A stretch of DNA of 64,000 nucleotides from Pseudomonas benzenivorans (GCF_024397895.1 NZ_CP073346.1:3534001-3598000); one strand, 5' to 3'; counted from the first letter of the stretch, positions 40,215 to 50,689 are shown. Translations and numbers: made by a program. The notes: generated by a model not told the origin, from the letters alone.

Positions 40215-41252
40215 TCAGGGCGCCGGGTTCGGCTGCGACCTGTGGATGGCTTCGATGCCGGCCAGGACCTCGTCGCTCAGCGTCAGCTCGACGCTGCTCA
40301 GGTCGGCTTCCAGTTGTTCCAGGTTGGTCGCGCCGATGATGTTGCTGGTGACGAAGGGTTGGGCGGTAACGAAGGCCAGGGCCATCTGTGCCGGGTCAAG
40401 GCCATGTTCCCGTGCCAGCGCGACATAGCGGGCGCAGGCGTCTTCGGACTCCGGGTTGGTGTAGCGACTGAAGCGCTTGAACAGGCTGAGCCTGGCATTG
40501 GCCGGGCGGGCGCCGCCGGCGTACTTGCCTGACAGCATGCCAAAGGCCAGCGGGGAGTAGGCGAGCAGGCCGCACTGCTCGCGCAGGGCGATTTCCGCCA
40601 GGCCGACCTCGAAGCTGCGGTTGAGCAGGTTGTAGGGGTTCTGGATCGACACCGTGCGCGGCCAGCCACGGCTCTCGGCCAGTTGCAGAAACTTCATCGT
40701 GCCCCAGGGGGTTTCGTTGGACAGGCCTATCTGGCGGATCTTGCCGGCCTTGACCTGTTCGTCCAGCGCTTCCAGGGTTTCCTCAAGCGGCGTGAAGGCG
40801 CTGTCCTGGTGGCGGTAGCCGAGCTGACCGAAGAAATTGGTCGGTCGTTCCGGCCAGTGCAGCTGATACAGATCGATCCAGTCGGTGCGCAGGCGCTTGA
40901 GGCTGGCATCCACGGCGGCGACGATGTGCGCGCGATTGTGCTTGATCTGGCCGTCGCGGATGTAGTCGATGCCATTGCCGGGGCCGGCAATCTTGCTGGC
41001 CAGTACCCAGTCGGCACGGTCGCCGTGCGTGCGGAAATACTCGCCGATGATTTGTTCGGTCTTGCTGTAGGTCTCGGCCCGCGGCGGCACCGGGTACATC
41101 TCGGCGGTGTCGATGAAGTTGACGCCATGGGCCTTGGCCCGCTCGATCTGCGCGCAGGCTTCGCTGGCGTCGTTCTGTTCGCCCCAGGTCATGGTGCCCA
41201 GGCAGATTGCGCTGACCCGAATCTCCGTTCGGCCAAGTTGGCGATATTTCAT
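40215..41252 (-). CDS. tas: Aldo/keto reductase, Tas type
   Basis: The 345-residue protein is closest in pattern to E. coli Tas. It begins MKYRQLGRTEIRVSAICLGTMTWGEQ and has FIDTAEMYPVPP with the catalytic Asp and Tyr. The catalytic Lys is in VLASKIAG and the His in LYQLHWPERP. It should be a cytoplasmic NADPH-dependent reductase of unknown substrate. It is convergent with the acyl-CoA dehydrogenase and divergent from rplM. Confidence 0.9.
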   Translation of the reverse strand: MKYRQLGRTEIRVSAICLGTMTWGEQNDASEACAQIERAKAHGVNFIDTAEMYPVPPRAETYSKTEQIIGEYFRTHGDRADWVLASKIAGPGNGIDYIRDGQIKHNRAHIVAAVDASLKRLRTDWIDLYQLHWPERPTNFFGQLGYRHQDSAFTPLEETLEALDEQVKAGKIRQIGLSNETPWGTMKFLQLAESRGWPRTVSIQNPYNLLNRSFEVGLAEIALREQCGLLAYSPLAFGMLSGKYAGGARPANARLSLFKRFSRYTNPESEDACARYVALAREHGLDPAQMALAFVTAQPFVTSNIIGATNLEQLEADLSSVELTLSDEVLAGIEAIHRSQPNPAP

Positions 41253-41430
41253 GAAATGCTCCTATCTGCGAGGGGCACCATACAAGCAGGTTGAATTTAT
41301 TTCCGCAATCTGCATAATTACGCACCTCTTTCTGCAGTGGAAGTGATGCGCCGCCTGCCGAAGAATCTTGCCGTGCTACGGACGCGCTGACCCGAGCCCC
41401 CGACAGCGTCTGTGTTCGGCTGCCTTTGAC

Positions 41431-41459
41431 TTGTCAAAGTACGCACTATTCAGTAAGAT
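41431..41459 (+). promoter_or_regulatory. Candidate sigma-70 promoter for rplM-rpsI
   Basis: TTGTCA (41431-41436), a 17-bp spacer and TAAGAT (41454-41459) lie 42 bp before the rplM ATG. A second -35-like TTGACT overlaps at 41426. Confidence 0.65.
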
Positions 41460-41501
41460 CCGCCGTCTTATTTATCAGGGCGGCCCCTGAGGCTATAAAG
41501 A

Positions 41502-41930
41502 ATGAAGACTTTTACTGCTAAACCGGAAACAGTAAAGCGCGACTGGTTCGTCGTCGACGCTGCTGGTCAGACCCTGGGTCGTCTGGCTACCGAAATCGCT
41601 AGCCGTCTGCGCGGCAAGCACAAGCCCGAGTACACCCCGCACGTAGATACCGGCGACTACATCGTCGTGATCAATGCCGAGCAGGTACGTGTGACCGGTG
41701 CCAAGACCACCGACAAGATGTACTACTCTCACTCCGGTTTCCCGGGTGGCATCAAGTCGATCAGCTTCGAAAAGCTGATCGCCAAGGCGCCTGAGCGTGT
41801 GATCGAGACCGCGGTTAAAGGCATGCTGCCGAAGAACCCGCTGGGTCGCGACATGTACCGTAAGCTGAAGGTGTACAAGGGTGCCGCTCACCCGCACACC
41901 GCTCAGCAGCCCCAAGAACTGAAGATTTAA
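41502..41930 (+). CDS. rplM: 50S ribosomal protein L13
   Basis: The 142-residue protein begins [20 protein letters not shown] and has the L13 signature ([21 protein letters not shown]) near the C-terminus. It is a primary binder of 23S rRNA. It is in the usual pair with rpsI, 14 bp apart. Confidence 0.99.
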   Translation: MKTFTAKPETVKRDWFVVDAAGQTLGRLATEIASRLRGKHKPEYTPHVDTGDYIVVINAEQVRVTGAKTTDKMYYSHSGFPGGIKSISFEKLIAKAPERVIETAVKGMLPKNPLGRDMYRKLKVYKGAAHPHTAQQPQELKI

Positions 41931-41944
41931 CGGAATAGTTCATT

Positions 41945-42337
41945 ATGTCGGCGACTCAAAATTACGGCACTGGCCGTCGCAAGACTGCAACCGCTCGCGT
42001 ATTTCTGCGTCCGGGTACTGGCAGCATCTCCATCAACAACCGCACTCTGGATACCTTCTTCGGTCGTGAAACTGCCCGCATGGTAGTTCGCCAGCCGTTG
42101 GAGCTGACCGAGACCACCGAAAAGTTCGACATCTTCGTCACCGTGATCGGTGGTGGCGTGAGCGGTCAGGCTGGTGCGATTCGTCACGGTATCACTCGTG
42201 CGCTGATCCAGTATGACGAGACCCTGCGCAGCTCGCTGCGTAAGGCCGGTTTCGTGACTCGCGATGCTCGCGAAGTTGAACGTAAGAAGGTTGGTCTGCG
42301 CAAGGCGCGTAAGCGTCCGCAGTACTCCAAGCGTTAA
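41945..42337 (+). CDS. rpsI: 30S ribosomal protein S9
   Basis: The 130-residue protein begins [24 protein letters not shown]. It ends in the basic tail [17 protein letters not shown] that reaches the P-site tRNA. Lengths and tail are standard for S9. The rplM-rpsI unit ends in a terminator at 42354-42391. Confidence 0.99.
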   Translation: MSATQNYGTGRRKTATARVFLRPGTGSISINNRTLDTFFGRETARMVVRQPLELTETTEKFDIFVTVIGGGVSGQAGAIRHGITRALIQYDETLRSSLRKAGFVTRDAREVERKKVGLRKARKRPQYSKR

Positions 42338-42353
42338 TTCGCTATCTGCGTTC

Positions 42354-42391
42354 AAAAGCGCCCAGTTTCCTTACGGAGCTGGGCGTTTTTT
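42354..42391 (+). terminator. Terminator after rpsI
   Basis: The stem CGCCCAG (42359-42365) with CTGGGCG (42379-42385) is followed by T6 and preceded by A4. Confidence 0.85.
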
Positions 42392-42470
42392 ATGGGCGAC
42401 TGGCTGCTCTGCGACACCATGCCGCAGGCCTGAGGTCCGCGCCCTGCAAGGTGTTCAGAGGCGCTGCCGG

Positions 42471-42480
42471 GGTAATTACC
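42471..42480. promoter_or_regulatory. Perfect palindrome GGTAATTACC next to the pet promoter
   Basis: The 10-bp perfect palindrome ends at the base before the -35 TTGTCA of the candidate pet promoter. Its placement fits a regulator site. No known factor is assigned. Confidence 0.4.
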
Positions 42481-42509
42481 TTGTCAGTAAAGGGCCTTTT
42501 CTTTACCAT
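42481..42509 (+). promoter_or_regulatory. Candidate sigma-70 promoter for petABC
   Basis: TTGTCA (42481-42486), a 17-bp spacer and TACCAT (42504-42509) lie 81 bp before petA. GTAAAG/CTTTAC (42487-42506) forms a second dyad inside the spacer. Confidence 0.5.
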
Positions 42510-42590
42510 TTGGCGAATTTTTTGCAGCACCAGATTTTTACTTAGTAGAGGCCTGAACAACAGGCCACAAAGCTGATGGGAGACGACTGA

Positions 42591-43184
42591 ATGAGCAATG
42601 ACGGCGTGAATGCAGGCCGGCGTCGCTTCTTGGTAGCGGCCACTTCTGTGGTGGGTGCTGCTGGAGCGGTGGGTGCCGCGGTCCCGTTCGTGGGGTCATG
42701 GTTCCCGAGTGCCAAGGCCAAGGCTGCCGGCGCACCTGTAAAGGTGAACGTCAGCAAGATCGAGCCGGGTCAGCAGATGGTTGCCGAGTGGCGGGGGCAG
42801 CCGGTGTTCATCGTGCGCCGTACCGAGGAAATTCTGGGTAACCTGAGCAAGATCGAAGAACGCCTGGCGGACGTCGACTCCCAGGCCTCGGTTCAGCCGA
42901 CCTATGTCGATCCGAAGACTCGTTCGATCAAGCCCGAAGTGCTGCTGCTGGTCGGGCTGTGCACCCATCTGGGTTGCGCGCCGTCCTTCCGTCCGGAAGT
43001 GGCTCCGGCGGATCTCGGCGCCGAATGGGTGGGGGGCTACTTCTGCCCATGCCATGGCTCCCGCTATGACCTCGCCGGTCGCGTCTACAAGGCCCAGCCA
43101 GCGCCTTTGAACCTGCCGGTGCCGCCGCACATGTACGAGTCGGATGACGTGATCGTCATCGGTGTGGATCAGGAGCAAGCATGA
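42591..43184 (+). CDS. petA: Ubiquinol-cytochrome c reductase iron-sulfur (Rieske) subunit
   Basis: The 197-residue protein has a twin-arginine-type N-terminus (AGRRRFLVAAT) and a membrane helix. The Rieske [2Fe-2S] ligands are Cys124/His126 (CTHLGC) and Cys152/His155 (CPCHGS), with disulfide Cys129-Cys154. It takes electrons from quinol at the Qo site and passes them to cytochrome c1. It is the first of petABC and overlaps petB by 4 nt. Confidence 0.98.
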   Translation: MSNDGVNAGRRRFLVAATSVVGAAGAVGAAVPFVGSWFPSAKAKAAGAPVKVNVSKIEPGQQMVAEWRGQPVFIVRRTEEILGNLSKIEERLADVDSQASVQPTYVDPKTRSIKPEVLLLVGLCTHLGCAPSFRPEVAPADLGAEWVGGYFCPCHGSRYDLAGRVYKAQPAPLNLPVPPHMYESDDVIVIGVDQEQA

Positions 43185-44395
43185 TGAGCAAGTTCATGGA
43201 ATGGGTGGATGCGCGCTTCCCCGCGACCAAGATGTGGGAAGACCATCTCTCCAAGTATTACGCGCCGAAGAACTTCAACTTCTTCTACTTTTTCGGCTCG
43301 CTGGCCCTGCTGGTGCTGGTCAATCAGATCGTCACCGGGATCTGGCTGACCATGAGTTTCACGCCCTCGGCCGAGGAGGCGTTCGCCTCGGTCGAGTACA
43401 TCATGCGCGACGTGGAGTACGGCTGGATCCTGCGCTACCTGCACTCCACCGGCGCCTCGGCGTTCTTCGTCGTGGTCTACCTGCACATGTTCCGCGGTCT
43501 GCTCTACGGCTCCTACCAGAAGCCCCGTGAGCTGGTGTGGATCTTCGGTATGCTGATCTACCTGCTGCTGATGGCTGAGGCCTTCATGGGCTACCTGCTG
43601 CCCTGGGGCCAGATGTCCTACTGGGGTGCCCAGGTGATCATCTCGCTGTTCGGCGCCATCCCGGTGATCGGCGATGACCTGACCCAGTGGATCCGTGGTG
43701 ACTACCTGATTTCCGGCATCACCCTGAACCGCTTCTTCGCCCTGCATGTGGTGGCCCTGCCGATCGTGATTCTCGGTCTGGTGGTGCTGCACATCCTGGC
43801 GCTGCACGAAGTCGGTTCGAACAACCCGGACGGCGTCGACATCAAGAAGAAGAAGGATGCGAACGGTGTTCCGCTGGACGGCATCGCATTCCACCCTTAC
43901 TACACCGTGAAGGACATCGTCGGTGTGGTGGTGTTCCTGTTCATCTTCTGCTTCATCGTGTTCTTCTTCCCGGAGATGGGCGGTTACTTCCTCGAGAAGC
44001 CGAACTTCGAGCAGGCCAACCCGTTCAAGACCCCTGAGCACATTGCGCCGGTTTGGTACTTCACGCCGTTCTACGCGATTCTGCGCGCGGTCCCGGACAA
44101 GCTGCTCGGCGTCATCGCCATGGGTGCGGCCATCGCCGTGCTGTTCGTGCTGCCCTGGCTGGATCGCAGTCCGGTCAAGTCGATGCGCTACAAGGGTTGG
44201 CTGAGCAAGATCTGGTTGCTGGTGTTCTGCGTGTCCTTCGTCATCCTTGGCGTGCTGGGTGTATTGGCGCCGACTCCGGGCCGTACGTTGCTGTCGCAGG
44301 TGTGTACCTTCCTGTACTTCGCGTACTTCATCCTGATGCCGTTCTACACCAGGATGGAAAAAACCAAACCGGTTCCTGAAAGGGTGACAGGCTGA
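43181..44395 (+). CDS. petB: Cytochrome b subunit of the bc1 complex
   Basis: The 404-residue polytopic haem protein has eight or so membrane helices. Histidine pairs on helices B and D carry hemes bL and bH, and the Qo-site PEWY-type region reads APVWYFTPFY. Start: ATG 43181 (MMSKFMEW); ATG 43184 is equally possible. It overlaps petC by 1 nt. Confidence 0.98.
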   Translation: MMSKFMEWVDARFPATKMWEDHLSKYYAPKNFNFFYFFGSLALLVLVNQIVTGIWLTMSFTPSAEEAFASVEYIMRDVEYGWILRYLHSTGASAFFVVVYLHMFRGLLYGSYQKPRELVWIFGMLIYLLLMAEAFMGYLLPWGQMSYWGAQVIISLFGAIPVIGDDLTQWIRGDYLISGITLNRFFALHVVALPIVILGLVVLHILALHEVGSNNPDGVDIKKKKDANGVPLDGIAFHPYYTVKDIVGVVVFLFIFCFIVFFFPEMGGYFLEKPNFEQANPFKTPEHIAPVWYFTPFYAILRAVPDKLLGVIAMGAAIAVLFVLPWLDRSPVKSMRYKGWLSKIWLLVFCVSFVILGVLGVLAPTPGRTLLSQVCTFLYFAYFILMPFYTRMEKTKPVPERVTG

Positions 44396-45174
44396 TGAAG
44401 AAGCTATTTGCTGCACTGATTTTCGCTGCGATGCCAGCCTTCGCTCTGGGGGCCGGCGGCAACTATCCGTTGGACAAGGTCGACATCGACCTGACCGACA
44501 AGGCCGCCATGCAGGATGGTCTGCGTACCTTCGCCAACTACTGCATGGGCTGCCATGCCGCCAAGTTCCAGCGTTACGAGCGGGTGGCCGATGACCTTGG
44601 CGTTCCCCACGAGCTGATGCTGGACAATGTGGTGTTCAACGATGCCAAGATCGGTGATCACATGAAGATCGGCATGCGCCCTGACGATGCCAAGGCCTGG
44701 TTCGGCGCCACTCCGCCGGACCTGACCCTGGTTGCCCGGGTACGTGGCACCGACTGGCTCTACACCTATCTGCGCACCTTCTATGAAGACCCGAGCCGTC
44801 CCCTCGGCGCGAACAACAAGGTGTTCCCGAACGTCGGCATGCCGAACGTGCTGGCTGGGCTGCAGGGCCGTCAGTACATCGGTTGCAAGCAGGTCCAGGT
44901 GGTCGAGGACGGCAAGAAGCAGTTCGACCCGCTGACCGGTACGCCGATCACCCACGAGGCCTGCGACCAGCTGACCGTCGAGCCGAAAACCGGCGAGCTG
45001 AGCGAAGAGCAGTTCGACGAGAAGATCAAGAATCTGGTGACCTTCCTGGCCTACTCGGCCAACCCGGTCAAGCTGGAGAGTCAGCGCATCGGTACCTACG
45101 TGCTGCTGTACCTGGCGTTCTTCTTCGTGTTTGCCTACCTGCTCAAGCGTGAGTACTGGAAGGACGTGCATTAA
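44395..45174 (+). CDS. petC: Cytochrome c1
   Basis: The 259-residue protein has a signal peptide (cleavage near ALGA/GGN, about residue 21). The heme-c motif is CMGCH (Cys50, Cys53, His54). A C-terminal membrane helix ends LLKREYWKDVH. The axial Met region is in the C-terminal half. It accepts electrons from the Rieske centre and passes them to soluble c-type cytochromes. Last gene of the unit; terminator follows. Confidence 0.98.
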   Translation: MKKLFAALIFAAMPAFALGAGGNYPLDKVDIDLTDKAAMQDGLRTFANYCMGCHAAKFQRYERVADDLGVPHELMLDNVVFNDAKIGDHMKIGMRPDDAKAWFGATPPDLTLVARVRGTDWLYTYLRTFYEDPSRPLGANNKVFPNVGMPNVLAGLQGRQYIGCKQVQVVEDGKKQFDPLTGTPITHEACDQLTVEPKTGELSEEQFDEKIKNLVTFLAYSANPVKLESQRIGTYVLLYLAFFFVFAYLLKREYWKDVH

Positions 45175-45196
45175 TCCGCTGTCGTTCCGTTGTTGA

Positions 45197-45227
45197 CCTG
45201 CGCGCCCCTTCGGGCGCGCAGGTTTTT
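45197..45227 (+). terminator. Terminator after petC
   Basis: An 11-bp perfect stem, CCTGCGCGCCC / GGGCGCGCAGG, with a CTTC loop is followed by T5. Confidence 0.92.
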
Positions 45228-45263
45228 CTGCTTCAGATAACCTTATAAGCGAGGAGGACCGCC

Positions 45264-45881
45264 ATGGGCGTGACCAATCGGTTGGCCTGCTACTCCGACC
45301 CCGCCGACCACTATTCCCACCGCGTACGTATCGTGCTCGCCGAGAAGGGTGTCAGCGCCGAGATCATCAGTGTCCAGCCGGGGCGTTGTCCGCCGCAGCT
45401 GCTGGAGGTCAATCCCTATGCCAGCCTGCCGACCCTGGTCGATCGTGATCTGGCGCTGTACGAGTCGACGGTGGTGATGGAATACCTGGATGAGCGCTAC
45501 CCTCATCCGCCGCTGCTGCCGGTGTATCCGGTAGCCAGGGCCAACAGTCGTCTGTTGATCCACCGCATCCAGCGCGACTGGTGTGCACTGGTCGACCAGA
45601 TTCTCGATCCGCGCAGCAAGGAGCCGGCCCGGGTGCAGGCGCGCAAGGAGTTGCGCGAAAGCCTCACCGGCGTATCGGCGCTGTTCGCCGACAAGCCGTA
45701 TTTCCTCAGTGAGGAAATGAGCCTGGTGGACTGCTGCCTGCTGCCGATTCTCTGGCGTTTGCCGCTGCTGGGCATCGAGCTGCCGAAGCCGGCCAAGCCG
45801 CTGCTCGACTACATGGACCGCCAGTTTGCGCGCGAGGGCTTTCGGGCCAGTCTGTCCGCCGCCGAGCGCGAGATGCGTTAA
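45264..45881 (+). CDS. sspA: Stringent starvation protein A
   Basis: The 205-residue protein has a GST-like fold: an N-terminal thioredoxin-like domain with [13 protein letters not shown] and [19 protein letters not shown], then a helical domain. SspA binds RNA polymerase and acts on late or stress promoters and virulence genes; it lacks GST activity. Upstream of sspB by 17 bp. Confidence 0.95.
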   Translation: MGVTNRLACYSDPADHYSHRVRIVLAEKGVSAEIISVQPGRCPPQLLEVNPYASLPTLVDRDLALYESTVVMEYLDERYPHPPLLPVYPVARANSRLLIHRIQRDWCALVDQILDPRSKEPARVQARKELRESLTGVSALFADKPYFLSEEMSLVDCCLLPILWRLPLLGIELPKPAKPLLDYMDRQFAREGFRASLSAAEREMR

Positions 45882-45898
45882 TACCTGAGGAGGTTTCG

Positions 45899-46312
45899 AT
45901 GAACTCCAGTCGTCCCTATTTGGTTCGCGCCCTCTATGAGTGGATCGTTGACAACGACTGCACCCCCCATCTGCTGGTCAACGCCGAGTTCGCCGGGGTG
46001 CAGGTGCCGCCAGGCTTCGCCAGCGACGGGCAGATCGTCCTGAATGTCTCGCCGGGCGCGGTGCGGCATCTGCATATGGACAACGAGGCGGTGAGCTTCG
46101 AGGGCCGTTTCGGCGGCGTGGCGCACAGCCTGTACATTCCCTCCGGTGCGGTGCTGGCGATCTACGCCCGGGAGAACGGTCAGGGCATGGTCTTTGACCT
46201 GGAGCCCCCCGTGCCGGATGACGAAGACGGCGATGGGCCGGATGACCAGGGGCCGCCGGATGGCGAGCCGCCACGCCCCAGCGGCCGTCCGAGCCTGAAG
46301 GTGGTGAAGTAA
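45899..46312 (+). CDS. sspB: ClpXP protease specificity-enhancing factor SspB
   Basis: The 137-residue protein has the SspB substrate-binding domain (begins MNSSRPYLVRALYEW). An acidic linker follows, and the C-terminal ClpX-binding tail is RPSLKVVK. It delivers ssrA-tagged peptides to ClpXP. It is the second gene of sspAB, ended by a terminator shared with the convergent BON lipoprotein gene. Confidence 0.96.
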   Translation: MNSSRPYLVRALYEWIVDNDCTPHLLVNAEFAGVQVPPGFASDGQIVLNVSPGAVRHLHMDNEAVSFEGRFGGVAHSLYIPSGAVLAIYARENGQGMVFDLEPPVPDDEDGDGPDDQGPPDGEPPRPSGRPSLKVVK

Positions 46313-46313
46313 A

Positions 46314-46343
46314 CAAAAAAGGCGATCCGAGGATCGCCTTTTT
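46314..46343. terminator. Bidirectional terminator, sspB / dolP-like
   Basis: GGCGATCC (46321-46328) and GGATCGCC (46331-46338) have a GA loop, A6 before and T5 after. Confidence 0.9.
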
Positions 46344-46357
46344 CATTGTTGTAGCCG

Positions 46358-47511
<1,154 letters not shown>

Positions 47512-47886
47512 TCAGGTATCAAAGGCGTTCTGAATCCAGTCCAGTCGCGGGGCTGCGCTGCCTTGGGCGTTGATGGCGATCACGTCGAAGCGGCACGGGT
47601 GCTTGGCCCAGTGCGACTCCTGTTGCAGAAAGAGCATGGCGGCGGTGGTCAGCCTGTCGCGCTTGCGCGCATCGACGCTGGCCACCGCGCCGCCCCAGGC
47701 GGCGTGCCGCCGATAGCGTACCTCGACGAATACTACTGTATCGGCGTCGAGCATGACCAGATCGAGCTCGCCGCGGCGGCAGCGCCAGTTCTGTGCCAGC
47801 AGGCGCAGGCCCTGCCGCTCCAGATGCTGGCGGGCCAAGGCCTCGGCGGCCTGGCCGCTGTTCTGGCTGCTGGTCGGCTCGTTCAA
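47512..47886 (-). CDS. yraN: YraN-family (UPF0102) endonuclease-like protein
   Basis: The 124-residue protein has the restriction-endonuclease-like UPF0102 core GELDLVMLDADTVVFVEVRYR (Glu/Asp-Glu-x-Lys-like). Its role is not known. No ATG is available; the start is TTG at 47886, overlapping the lpoA stop by 4 nt (TTGA). The frame runs on upstream inside lpoA but has no family similarity. Confidence 0.85.
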   Translation of the reverse strand: MNEPTSSQNSGQAAEALARQHLERQGLRLLAQNWRCRRGELDLVMLDADTVVFVEVRYRRHAAWGGAVASVDARKRDRLTTAAMLFLQQESHWAKHPCRFDVIAINAQGSAAPRLDWIQNAFDT

Positions 47887-49694
47887 TTGCTGCTGGCGGG
47901 CAGGGCTTGCACCTGGCCGTCGCGGAACTCGGCCCAGGGCAGCTGCCGCTCGATGCGCTGTGCCGGGTTGAGGCTCAGGCTGCCGGACAGGCCGTCGACC
48001 CGGCTGTCGGGGAGAGCCTTGAGCTGGTCCAGGCGCGGCGTCAGGCGATAGGCGTCGACGCCCATGGCGTAGAGCCGGCCGAGGCTGCCGCCGGCCTGGG
48101 GCCACTGGCTGCTGACCTGCTGGCGTAGGGGCTCCTCGGGGTTGAGCAGCCAGGGTGTCTCGCAGAAGCGGATGCCGTTGAGGTCCAGGTACTGGGCCTG
48201 GCTGTGGTTGCCGGTATACAGGTGCGAGGTGGCGTACACCGGTACGTCGCCGGCGTACTGGAAGGCCAGAGTCGGCTTGATCTGCTGGGCCTGCTGCGGG
48301 GTGGCGGCGAGGAAGATGAAGTCGACATCCTGGCGCCGCGACGGCTGTGCGGCCACCGCCACGCCGAGGGTGTTCTGCAGGCGTCGGGCGCGGGCTTCGC
48401 TCTGTCGCAGCTGGAACAGGTCGGCGATCTGGCGGGCCAGCTCCACCGGCTCGTCGACGTGTTCGGCGGCGATCAGGGTCCCGCCGGCGGCCTGCCAGCT
48501 CTCGCGGAAGGCGGCAAGTACCCGGTCACCCCAGTCTCCCTCCGGCACCAGGGCGACGGCGCGGCGCATGCCGTCGGCCCAGGCGCGGCGAGCCGCTTCG
48601 CGAGCCTCGTCCTCGGCGGCCAGGCCGAACTGGTAAAGCTGTGGCGGGGCTTCCTGGCTGGATTCGCTGTAGTTCAGCGCCAGGGTGGTGATGGGCAATT
48701 GCTCCTGGCTGCTGAGCTGGGTGACCAGGTGCTTCTCCAGCGGGCCGACCACCAATTGCACGCCGGCCGCCTGAGCCTGGCGGTAGAACTCGTCCATCGA
48801 ACTGAGGCGCGTGCTGTCGTACAGGCGAATGTTCGGCGGGTTCTGCCCGGCCTGCTCGGCCTGGTAATGGGCGGCGAGAAAACCGTCGCGCAATGCCCGC
48901 GCCACCGACGCCAGTTGGCCGTCCTGCGGCAGCAGCAGCGCTATTTCAGTAAGCGGTTGGCTGGTCAGCTCCTGCAGTTCGCGCAAGGGCGCCGGCAGGT
49001 TCAGGGCGGCGGGGTGCTGGGGGTGTTGGGCAAGCCATTGCTCGATGGCGCTCTGCTGGGCTTCCAGGGGGCCGGTGGTCTTGGCGGCCTGGGCCAGGCT
49101 CAGCCAGCCACTGAGGTCGGCGTCACCGTTGGCCTGTAGTTGCTCGGCGGCCAGGCTGGCGACCAATTCCCAGATGGTTTCGTGGTTGCGTGCGGCTGCT
49201 TCTCCAGCAAGCAGTGGCGCAATGAACACGCGCTCGCGGGCGGCGCCCAGGGTCTGGCCGTCCGCTTGCAGGGCGGTGGCGCGCGCCAGTTGAGTGCGGG
49301 TCTGCTGTTCGATCGGCAGCTCGCCCAGGCGCGCCAGGCTCGGGTGCTCGAGCGCCCGGAGAGCGCCCTTGGGGTTGTCGCGGGCCAGTGCCAGTTCGGC
49401 CGCCAGGGTGCTGGCGAAGACCTGCTGGGCGGGCTTGAGCGTGTCGAGCTGCACCTGTTCGAGGATCGCGGCGGCGCGCCCCAGCTGCTTTTGCTGGTAC
49501 GCCAGGTCTGCCGCCGACAGGCGCAGCAGGTTGGCGGGCGCGGACTGGCTGTCACCGGCTTGCTGCAGCAGCTGCTCGATACTGGCTTGAGGGGTGCGCG
49601 GCAACTCGCCCAGGTTGGAGGTGGGCGAGCTGGCGCAGGCGGCCAGCAGGCCGGCGAGGCTGAGCGCGTAGAGCGGGCGCAGACAAGCGATCAT
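47883..49694 (-). CDS. lpoA: Outer-membrane lipoprotein LpoA, activator of PBP1a
   Basis: The 603-residue lipoprotein has a lipobox LAAC with Cys20. An N-terminal helical TPR-like domain covers about residues 30-240. The C-terminal periplasmic-binding-protein-like domain covers about 245-590 (IALLLPQDGQLA; VVGPLEKHLV). LpoA crosses the periplasm and activates the class A synthase PBP1a. The gene overlaps yraN by 4 nt and is divergent from rsmI. Confidence 0.94.
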   Translation of the reverse strand: MIACLRPLYALSLAGLLAACASSPTSNLGELPRTPQASIEQLLQQAGDSQSAPANLLRLSAADLAYQQKQLGRAAAILEQVQLDTLKPAQQVFASTLAAELALARDNPKGALRALEHPSLARLGELPIEQQTRTQLARATALQADGQTLGAARERVFIAPLLAGEAAARNHETIWELVASLAAEQLQANGDADLSGWLSLAQAAKTTGPLEAQQSAIEQWLAQHPQHPAALNLPAPLRELQELTSQPLTEIALLLPQDGQLASVARALRDGFLAAHYQAEQAGQNPPNIRLYDSTRLSSMDEFYRQAQAAGVQLVVGPLEKHLVTQLSSQEQLPITTLALNYSESSQEAPPQLYQFGLAAEDEAREAARRAWADGMRRAVALVPEGDWGDRVLAAFRESWQAAGGTLIAAEHVDEPVELARQIADLFQLRQSEARARRLQNTLGVAVAAQPSRRQDVDFIFLAATPQQAQQIKPTLAFQYAGDVPVYATSHLYTGNHSQAQYLDLNGIRFCETPWLLNPEEPLRQQVSSQWPQAGGSLGRLYAMGVDAYRLTPRLDQLKALPDSRVDGLSGSLSLNPAQRIERQLPWAEFRDGQVQALPASSN

Positions 49695-49730
49695 GTAAGC
49701 CTTCCTGATACTTGGGCAAATGAGCCTCGA

Positions 49731-49736
49731 ATTGTA
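49731..49736 (-). promoter_or_regulatory. Candidate -10 box for lpoA
   Basis: The minus strand reads TACAAT (five of six) 37 bp before the lpoA ATG. The -35 is not convincing. Confidence 0.4.
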
Positions 49737-49780
49737 CCCAAGCCCCGGCGGCGGTGCGATGTCGATGCTGTGAAACGGGC

Positions 49781-49786
49781 TACAAT
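49781..49786 (+). promoter_or_regulatory. Candidate -10 box for rsmI
   Basis: TACAAT lies 31 bp before the rsmI GTG. The -35 region (near 49759) is poor. It is back to back with the lpoA box, 45 bp away. Confidence 0.4.
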
Positions 49787-49816
49787 GCGCGCTTTCGTCA
49801 TATCGAGGCTTGTGCT

Positions 49817-50689
49817 GTGACCGTTCCCGGTGCTCCGAATCCCCCCCTAGGCACGCTGTATGTGGTGGCCACGCCGATTGGCAACCTGGACGACATCAGT
49901 GCCCGGGCGCTGAAGGTGCTTGGCGAAGTGGCGCTGATCGCCGCAGAGGATACCCGGCATTCGGCGCGGCTCATGCAGCACTTCGGTATTGGCACGCCCC
50001 TGGCGGCCTGCCATGAACACAACGAGCGCGATCAGGGCAGTCGCTTTCTGGCGCGACTGCAGGCGGGCGAGGATGTGGCGCTGATCTCCGATGCCGGTAC
50101 GCCGCTGATCTCCGATCCCGGTTACCACCTGGTGCGCCAGGCGCGCGCGGCGGGGGTGGCGGTGGTGCCGGTGCCGGGGGCTTGCGCGCTGATCGCGGCG
50201 CTGTCCGCGGCCGGCTTGCCTTCCGACCGCTTCATCTTTGAAGGTTTCCTGCCGGCCAAGGCGGTCGGGCGCCGCGCGCGCCTGGAGCAGGTGCGGGAGG
50301 AGTCGCGCACCCTGATCTTCTATGAGGCACCGCACCGCATACTCGAGTGCCTCGAGGACATGCGCGAGGTGTTCGGCGGTGAGCGGCCGGCACTGCTCGC
50401 CCGTGAGGTGACCAAGACTTTCGAGACGCTCAAGGGGTTACCGCTGGCCGAGCTGTGCGCCTGGGTCGCGGCCGACAGTAACCAGCAGCGCGGCGAGTGC
50501 GTGGTGCTGGTGGCGGGCTGGCAGGCACCAGAGGGCGAGGCGGCGGTCAGCGCCGAGGCCTTGCGCGTGCTCGATCTGCTCTTAAAGGAAATGCCGCTCA
50601 AACGTGCGGCGGCGCTGGCGGCGGAGATTACCGGGGTGCGCAAGAATCTGCTCTACCAGGCCGCGTTGGAACGTCAGTCCCGCGACTAA
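49817..50689 (+). CDS. rsmI: 16S rRNA (cytidine-1402-2'-O)-methyltransferase
   Basis: The 290-residue SAM enzyme of the tetrapyrrole-methylase fold has [38 protein letters not shown] and [11 protein letters not shown], as in RsmI. It methylates the ribose of C1402; the N4 methyl of the same base is added by RsmH, also in this window. The start is GTG 49817; the frame is open upstream without conservation. Confidence 0.96.
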   Translation: MTVPGAPNPPLGTLYVVATPIGNLDDISARALKVLGEVALIAAEDTRHSARLMQHFGIGTPLAACHEHNERDQGSRFLARLQAGEDVALISDAGTPLISDPGYHLVRQARAAGVAVVPVPGACALIAALSAAGLPSDRFIFEGFLPAKAVGRRARLEQVREESRTLIFYEAPHRILECLEDMREVFGGERPALLAREVTKTFETLKGLPLAELCAWVAADSNQQRGECVVLVAGWQAPEGEAAVSAEALRVLDLLLKEMPLKRAAALAAEITGVRKNLLYQAALERQSRD

